Shown here in pieces: positions 18,233 through 24,922 of a stretch of 27,907 bases of DNA; the stretch's first letter is position 1, and every line of letters starts with the position of its first letter. Where the stretch lies: the NCBI GenBank assembly GCA_032718475.1, contig JAUCBJ010006834.1, forward strand, positions 1-27,907, written 5' to 3'. A program made the position numbers and the translations under genes. The stretch comes from Nemertoderma westbladi. Taxonomy: Eukaryota; Xenacoelomorpha; Nemertodermatida; Nemertodermatidae. The notes beneath the pieces are model-generated. The model saw only the letters and a program-made list of their open reading frames with translations, was not told the origin of the DNA and searched no databases.

Positions 18233-18299
18233 GGTCAATATTGGGTTTCGAACCCACGAACTTAGGTTTCATTAACGTGATTGACTAGACTATGTGACC
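18233..18299 (-). tRNA. Degenerate tRNA-like sequence (possible SINE head)
   Basis: On the minus strand it reads GGTCACATAGTCTAGTCAAT near the start, resembling a tRNA A box, and ends with TGGGTTCGAAACCCA, a good T arm and B box, followed by TTGACC that pairs with GGTCA at the 5' end. The D loop lacks the usual GG, the anticodon stem barely pairs and the acceptor has mismatches near its base. A working tRNA is therefore unlikely. A tRNA-derived SINE promoter or tRNA pseudogene fits better. Confidence 0.4.
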
Positions 18300-19151
18300 A
18301 AGAGAATACGAAATTTTCGAGTGACTATTTTTAAACATAAATAACTTCGGTTCTACAGGGCCGTTTAATCTGAAACTTTTTTCATTGGATAGAGAATCGA
18401 TTGTAGTGTGTGAAATAGGATACAACTTGGGAAAAGACGCATGTGCACTTAGTGCAAAATGCACTTAAATAGTGAACATTTTTTCGATATTTCAAACACT
18501 ATTATTTCCAGTTCTATTCATCGTAGAATGTTATTTTTTGGATTAAAATGTAGTTTGGAATGATTTCTAACTATAATCGTAACATTTGTTTAACTTTTTA
18601 TGTCTATAAAGTGACTTAAAATGTCCATGAATATGGTCCAAAATCGCAAATCCAGATTTATTAAATTGGATTTTTGACACTTTTAGCGACTGACACTTGA
18701 TCATACACCGTAGATCGGTAGAGGATAAACATAAGTTTGTTAAATAAGAGCCACCTTTACGATCTGCTGAAGTGCACTTGTACAAATAAGTGTGCAAAAG
18801 TGCAAATTTTTTAATAAGGTCAAATTATATAGTATTGGGTTATTTTCTTTGCAGATACTTTATTTTCATATTAATATGTTGTTTGAACCTTACTGAGCGC
18901 ATTAGGGGATATGCGTACAAATAACCGGCCCTTATGAGGCTTCGATTGGGTAAATTAATAAAACATAAGGTTGTATAGTATAATATTCTAAAAACCAGTG
19001 TGATATTAAATGCACTTTAAATAATAAATAGAAATCAAATAACAATTGGACCACACAATTAAAAACTCGCACAATTTTGTACTTATTATATCGCTTCAAA
19101 TTAATTCAACAGTGGATATTTGGGGGAAGGGGGAAGTTACAGTGTGTATTC

Positions 19152-19200
19152 GGGGGAAGTTTGGTGAACTGCATTTATGCAGTGAATCCAAACTTCCCCC
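19152..19200. repeat. Compound hairpin with perfect 13-bp outer stem
   Basis: GGGGGAAGTTTGG (19152-19164) pairs exactly with 19188-19200. Inside, ACTGCA (19168-19173) pairs with TGCAGT (19178-19183) around a TTTA loop, with a 3/4-nt internal loop between stems. It is isolated in AT-rich DNA. It may be a foldback at the centre of a small element or a structured RNA; nothing shows transcription. Confidence 0.75.
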
Positions 19201-19798
19201 TTTGATATATCATATACTTAAGACATGCTAGGGTGACGGGGAAATATTTGTTACTGTCACACTTTGCTTCCATTTATCCTATCCTTTATTATTACCCCAG
19301 TCAGATAAGAGATAATAAATCAGTAAAAACTAAACTAAACTGTCTTTCATGCAAACAAATTTCTAACTAAAGACGGGTGAATGACCATGACCATGGAAAT
19401 AATTTTAAATATAATTGTATATCAACTATTTGGGGAGGCTTCCAAGTTAAACCCGAAAACAATTATTTTGTTACATAGTAAATAACGTTGTATGTTCTTC
19501 TTCCTCTCATAATAAAATATAAATGAAATATCTCAGATCGCTATGCCCTGTAACATTTCACAACCAAAATATTTAAGTGTGAAAAGTGTAGGCCTACCAC
19601 ACTCCGCCCAAACAACCGCAAACGCATAGCCAACAAATTTAACAAAAGGTTACATACATGTTGTGTTCATGACGAGATGAGTGAAAATTGATCGCGTAAT
19701 ATAAACTAAAAAATTGAGAGTCGGGCCTGGCTCTTCTCCACTTTCTTACCCAATGGAAATGTTGTTGTTATAATCTAATATTGGGGCGGCTTTCTCTC

Positions 19799-20502
19799 GG
19801 TGGGATAAATATTTCTCCATTTGACGCAACACCGCCGCGGCCGCTATGAGGGAGGTGAATACCGCGGCCGCTCCTAAAGCCGCAGGCCATCGCTAACTAT
19901 ATAGGTTAACTTGGGATTCTGGGGGACTTTTCGATGATGGAAAAGACCAATTTTTTTTATTTCGCACCAGGGGAGCGACTCGGAATTCTAAGATATTAGC
20001 CACTCTAACATTAGCAAATCTATCCCCTCGACGGACACGGCGGACAAAAAACCGTCATTTTTTCGACAATTTTAAAAAATTTTTGAAAGGCGCTCTACAG
20101 TGGCTCGAAAAAACCCTAGGTTATTGCTTAACCGACGCCGGGATACGATAGAAGGGATTAATTAGTGAATTCGTTTTTTTTTTCAAAAAAGATTACCGCG
20201 CCTTTTTCCCGAAATTGTCCGTCAAAGTTGAAAAAACGGACAAAATGGCTTTGCGGGATCCGCTCTGCCTCGGCTAATATTAATCGTACGGGGACGAAAT
20301 TTACGCGGTTGGAAAGGGGAAGAGTGGTACTACGTTCGTATCGAATGGGGGTAAGATATTTATTAATATTACTGGTGGAAAAAGGGGCCGTAACTTTGTC
20401 CGTTTTTTCCATCTTTTTTACATAATTATTATTTCCAAAATTTTTAATTCGACAACGCTAGTAGGAATCTGCCAATTCTTTTTCGGAAAGCGTAGAAGAC
20501 CA
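19799..20502. repeat. Unidentified repeat X, right copy
   Basis: It starts at the same base as the left copy (GGTGGGATAAATATTTCTCC) but has unrelated flanking sequence, and is similar for about 704 bp until similarity to the left copy is lost after GTAGAAGACCA. The two GCGGCCGC palindromes and the CGGACA/TGTCCG motifs are conserved. Shared start and different end suggest a repeat with a fixed 5' terminus. Confidence 0.75.
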
Positions 20503-21824
20503 CAGGGTGTACGCGCTTTTGAAGACCTTTAGCAGTTTAACCTGCCAAAATTTATATGTCTTTTGGTTTATAAATAGACTTTAGAAGTTGACAAATATTT
20601 AATACCAATAAACACAACATTAGCAGAAGCCAGCCTAGTGCGCGTCCATTCACCCGCTGGATATACCCGGGAGACTGGATTCTGAGGGCTTAGATTATTA
20701 TTGCAGTAGTGTAAGCTTACTGTATTGTATTATTCGATTGATCGTTAATAAATAATTTCTGACTAATATTATTCACTTTCGGGAAATATTAACAGTTCCT
20801 TTAGGACGTGGCGCTCTATCTAGGTAAACAGAGATATGACTTATACTAATCACAACGGTAAGTCGGTAAGGCTTATGATTCACGTATGAGGCGCATTCTT
20901 TAGGAAATGCTTAGTTATCAGTCACAATCATGCACACTACCGGTAACACACAATACTGCTCACTAATTTGCCGACCGTCAATGAATTTTATCATATATAA
21001 AGCGAACAGCAACGGACTCATGTAGGGCTTATCAAATAGCATTAAATTCACTACAAACCACAATAATATAAGTCGCAATCGCTATATATAACCCGTCTCT
21101 CTAACCTGTAGTGTATCAAGAAAATTGGGAAATTTGGGTTCTTTATATATGTTCTCCAAATAATATTCAACCAAAACACAACAGTAAACAGCATTAAGAC
21201 GGTATGTTAAGATATGATATGACAAGATGTGACAAGATAACAGTTATACGCTCTATAATCTTAAGCCTACTAATGTTTCTTCTAAAGTCTGAAACGAATT
21301 GACTCTAGAGCCGGTGTTCCTGGCCTAGATAGCAACAACACAACAGTATCACAAAAAACAGTAAGACTGAACACTCCTAGTATCATCGGCCGAATATCTA
21401 CACGTCGACAGAAAAAATCGCTCTGATTGGCTCAAACCAAACAAAGAACCGTGCGTCCAATGGCTGTTTCCATGCCAGCAACCAGCTGCTAGATGTCGCA
21501 ATCTGAATCATCAAGGCCAAGCCGTGTAAAGGTATTTGGAGCATTGCGGGTTTTTTGCCTTACCATGTCCGCCAAAGCAGGTATATAGACGAATGACTTT
21601 TATGTCCGTTAAAACACCTGTAACAGTACCTTGCGGGCGAGGGGAATATATATACAGTTAGAGAACCTTTTAGAGTATTCCAGCGCCTGGGGGGAAACTG
21701 GATTGCGAAGCAAAGGGGCCAGTTATATCCCACAGAAGCTTTTACACCGCTCCCAGAAAATGGGATTTGAGTCTATAAAATATACAAAATCACAGTTTCT
21801 AATATACATAAATACTCTAAACAG
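20503..21824. other. Non-coding DNA between repeat X and the zinc-knuckle frame
   Basis: About 1.3 kb with no supported gene. Short CCAAT/ATTGG motifs occur at 21426-21430 and 21458-21462, and a small inverted repeat AACTGG/CCAGTT lies at about 21695-21724, close to the 3' side of the minus-strand frame. I see no RNA gene or recognisable element here. Confidence 0.5.
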
Positions 21825-23273
21825 TTAGTCTTTCTTGCGCGGACGGCGTTTACGCAGTTTTTTAAAGCTAGCCAGAGTCCTTTTCTCTTTGGGGCGAGCC
21901 ACTTTACAAGGAGGGCTGTAACTCCTGGGTGAAGGGTGCAATATGATTGCATCAGAGGGTGTAGGATTATGGTCGGTGTATCCGCCAGTCGAAGTACCGG
22001 GTTGATTGACATCAACGTCGGGGGAGAGGGGTCTAACGGCTTTGAGAGCTCGTTTTAAGACAGCCGCTCTTACGGGTCCTTTACGAGTGGTCTGAACGAG
22101 GGCCGTGGGGGGACCATAGGCAGTTAGAAACCTCCGGGGTTTAATGGTTCTTTCCAACTAGCGTTCGCGGGCTCGGTATTCGTAACGCCGCCGATATACT
22201 TCCTGTAACTCTGGGTGTGAGTTAACAAATAAGTCTCCATAGTCCGGATCCTGACGGATGTAATTGATTAAGTTATAGGAATGAAGGTCGCTAGGATTAA
22301 CACTCCTGAGAAATTTACGTACGAACTTGGTTGAAATACATTCTCCGATGCGCTTCAGTAGTTCGTAACTCGATATGCGTGATTTCTGTTCGACAGAAGC
22401 GAATAGATAAGGATGGAATGCATAAACTCCTTCGTAAGCGCGTCCGGGATAATAGCGATGGCGCGAATCACAATGTAAATCAGCGTTCGCTTCCCAAGCT
22501 CTGATGTAACGTAGTGTGATCATTTCATCTACGCTTTCCAAATCGTGATTAAAAGGGCAATCGAAACTGGCGTGTCCCTTTAGTTGACAATGGTGACATT
22601 GAGTCATAAATTGAGGGCAAACCGCAAAAATGTGCAAGTTATTGAGTCGGCAATACGCACAATAAATTTCCATCACCGGTTGTTCGTGGAAATAGGAACA
22701 GCGGACGTTTGTGTCCATGGGCGTAACATGGTCTCTCGATGCGCATAACCGACAACGTTGCCGAGAAACATAGTTGGCATGGCGATAATTGTACGCAGTG
22801 AGACACTGTGGACCTTGATACCATTCTAGGATGTAATCGTTGTCGCTGTTCCGGGCGCGATAGGCTGAATCTCCTCAGATTCTAGGCATACTGGTTTGTC
22901 TTCCCAGTCTGTTACGAATAGAATTTTCGTGATCTATTCTCGGTTTATCGTTACGACTCCGCTGGGTATGATATTTAAATAGAACCATTTCCTTTTCGGT
23001 GTCTACATCGTCCGTATCATGTAAATCGATAGGATGGCCGGTAGTTAGGAAGTCCATATACGTACTATTACGATGCGTATAGCGAGCGGTGAATTTTCGC
23101 TAGTCCAATTCACGCGTAAGTTGCTCTTGGGACATCGGGGGTTCGATATAACGACCATCGTCCTCCGTAATGGTTGGATCGGTTTCACCGCGTATCAAGC
23201 TATCCACAAATGCTTGTAAAGGTAGAGTATATCGCTCTCTGATACCAAGATCATCTTCTATCAACTCCGTCAT
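21825..23273 (-). pseudogene. Unidentified zinc-knuckle protein frame with three in-frame stops
   Basis: One minus-strand frame of 483 codons runs from the ATG at 23273 (preceded in frame by TAA TAA) to TAA at 21825-21827, interrupted only by TAG (23100-23102), TGA (22875-22877) and TAG (22158-22160). Segment 1, 57 residues, is acidic. Segment 2 (23099-22878) is charged. Segment 3, 238 codons, has no ATG until 22718 and holds the Cys/His cluster: RCRLC, then YCAYC with LNNLH and AVC, then CHHCQLKGHASFDC, a CX2CX4HX4C zinc knuckle, followed by an aromatic-rich region. Segment 4, 110 codons, has no ATG and ends very basic (KKLRKRRPRKKD). Zinc knuckle plus basic tail suggests a nucleic-acid-binding, Gag-like protein, but I do not recognise the family. 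It may be a decayed gene, an element or virus-derived remnant, or a readthrough product. Confidence 0.6.
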
Positions 23274-23759
23274 ATCTGCTATCTGAGTTTATTAATATCA
23301 AAATGAGTTTATGTTTAGGCGAGCGGACGTCGCTGCCTACCTCTCTTTGCCCCCGGACAGTGGGATTCTCAGCGCCGATGTACCGTCGTCGCGGTGTTTA
23401 CGCCAACATGTAGCAACATCACGACAACGATAACCGGCACAAGTCACTCCACTGTCCGTCCCAAAGGCTTGAATCCACTTTAGGTTCTTTCTATAGGAGA
23501 GTTGGGTTACTTTCACAATTGCGACTAGCTACTGTAAACACACCTTAGCAGTAACATTCACCTACAAACGCACAAATTCTACACAACTGTCACCAATTGT
23601 ACACATACAGGCCATTTGTCCGTTAGTCAGTGCCTTCCAGAATGTCACGTTATTACTGTGTATCTTTAGATACTAACAGTGTGTTATGTATTCTCTATGC
23701 TATGCAATGGGACAAGCTTTCTATTGTTCTCTTAACTTGCTTCTAATTCTAGCGTGGGT

Positions 23760-23773
23760 GTTGCTATGGTGAC
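23760..23773 (-). promoter_or_regulatory. X-box-like (RFX-type) motif
   Basis: The minus strand reads GTCACCATAGCAAC, matching the RFX consensus GTNRCC-N2-RGYAAC at every position. It lies about 490 bp upstream of the start of the zinc-knuckle frame on the same strand. A single 14-bp match may be chance. Confidence 0.35.
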
Positions 23774-24094
23774 ATTATGGAATGCTAGCGGTAGAATTAG
23801 GGTAATTCTCATGCATACAGATCTGGGATGCTATTTAATAATAATTCTTTAATTGTCAATATCCTCTTTATGCATGATTTTATTAATTTTATCGGCTATT
23901 GACTATATGTTGGAGATTCTCGCACTCTAATACACTCAATAGGATGAATCTCCGCTCCCATGATCTATTAATTAATGGAATTTTGGGAATATTATAAATT
24001 GAACAAAATGACAATTTATGAAATTCATTTAAAGTATGAATTTAAATTTATTCCCGTGAATTTTATTATTTGATGTTAAAATTGACATAATTTG

Positions 24095-24351
24095 ATTCCA
24101 GAGCAGGTCTGGGGGCATAGGATCCTTAATTCTATGACAATTGTCCTTTAAGAGTATCGGTAAGTGCTGCGATATCTTAATTGACTAGAAATTTAAAGGA
24201 TCTGAATTTTACAGATTTTACTAAATATTAAATTAATATTTAAGATGGGCACCGATTTATTCCAGAACTTGTCTGGGGACGTTAACCACTGATTCTAGAA
24301 TTTGTCTTTCAAGTATATCGGTGGGTGCCGCGATATCTTAATCGACTAGAA
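24095..24351. repeat. Diverged ~95-bp direct duplication
   Basis: ATTCCAGARC...GTCTGGGG...TATCGGT...GCGATATCTTAATYGACTAGAA occurs at 24095-24190 and 24259-24351, offset about 161-164 bp, with substitutions throughout. It is probably an old tandem duplication in an LTR regulatory region, but function is unknown. Confidence 0.75.
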
Positions 24352-24900
24352 TTACAGATGGTCAAAAGGTTTAACAGATTTATTTGCGTTTTACGCTACT
24401 GTTATATGGACATCACGCTACTATATGTATTATTATATATGGTATGAGAGCAATATTTAATATAAGGTAGAAGAGCAATATCGCACGAAGCAATGTCAGT
24501 GTGAAGAGGCAAGTCGTTTCCAAGGTCTACCCAGAGCTTGGTTTAGCCGAGACACGAGGATCTGAATTTTGCATTCCTAATACTCTGCCTACCAATAATA
24601 CTTGAATATAGTAGTGGCTTTTATTGTACTTTAAGAAGTACGGACATTTCATCTTACTGTAGTCACGTATTTATAATGTAATACGGACAGTAAGGAAAGA
24701 GAAAAAATTATTTCTCGCCGTCGCACTAAATATATATTATAAGTAATTACGTACGTAATAAACACTAATATATTGCACTAATCTACTAAATAATCACTAA
24801 AATAATATTCTACTAAATAAAATTGAATAAAAACGATTATAATAAAGTACATAATAAAGTTCGCATATAAAAATATAATAAAATAGAAAAAATAATATAG

Positions 24901-24920
24901 TCATACACCCACTCCAGACG
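24901..24920 (-). promoter_or_regulatory. Candidate polypurine tract and 3' LTR start of BEL3
   Basis: Directly after the BEL3 pol stop the minus strand reads TCTGGAGTGGG followed by TGTATGA, as expected of a polypurine tract and a TG-starting LTR in a Bel/Pao element. The matching 5' LTR is outside the window. Confidence 0.4.
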
Positions 24921-24922
24921 TA

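Larger units (their letters stand above)
17486..19798. other. AT-rich non-coding DNA between the two repeat X copies
   Basis: No open frame with any recognisable protein. The first ~150 bp continue repeat X in diverged form. The rest contains long T and A runs, a tRNA-like sequence (18233-18299), scattered TGCACTT/AAGTGCA motifs (18443-18467, 18771-18805, 19011-19018) and a strong hairpin (19152-19200). It may be the body of repeat X or of other non-autonomous elements. Confidence 0.6.
23274..24922. other. Non-coding DNA with duplicated segments; probably partly the BEL3 3' LTR
   Basis: No supported gene. It contains a 10-bp inverted repeat CGGACAGTGG (23354-23363 and 23449-23458) and a consensus X-box-like motif at 23760-23773. 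A diverged duplication of about 95 bp occurs at 24095-24190 and 24259-24351. GGATCTGAATTTT also recurs near 24198 and 24558. The part next to BEL3 pol is likely LTR sequence, but its far end is not identifiable. Confidence 0.5.

Noticed and set aside
20165-20425. Overlapping open frames on both strands in repeat X
   Set aside because: The corresponding stretch of the left copy does not keep the same frames, so they are incidental.
16785-20502. The two repeat X copies as LTRs of one element (both can be read as TG...CA)
   Set aside because: There is no primer-binding site after the left copy, no polypurine tract before the right copy and no target-site duplication. The left copy also continues past the supposed LTR end with related sequence, so two separate copies of a repeat fit better.
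22158-22718. Nanos-type zinc finger in the Cys/His cluster
   Set aside because: The order of Cys and His is similar, but the spacings (CX2CX5HX4C and CX2CX4HX4C) are shorter than in Nanos and fit retroviral-type zinc knuckles better.
22639-22824. A 61-residue open frame on the minus strand
   Set aside because: It overlaps the zinc-knuckle frame in another register and only shadows it; no motif supports it.
21825-23273. Stop-codon reassignment (alternative nuclear code) as explanation of the in-frame stops
   Set aside because: Other intact frames in the window end with UAG, UGA and UAA in the expected places, for example ORF2 at 8887 and ORF1 at 5736, so the standard code holds.
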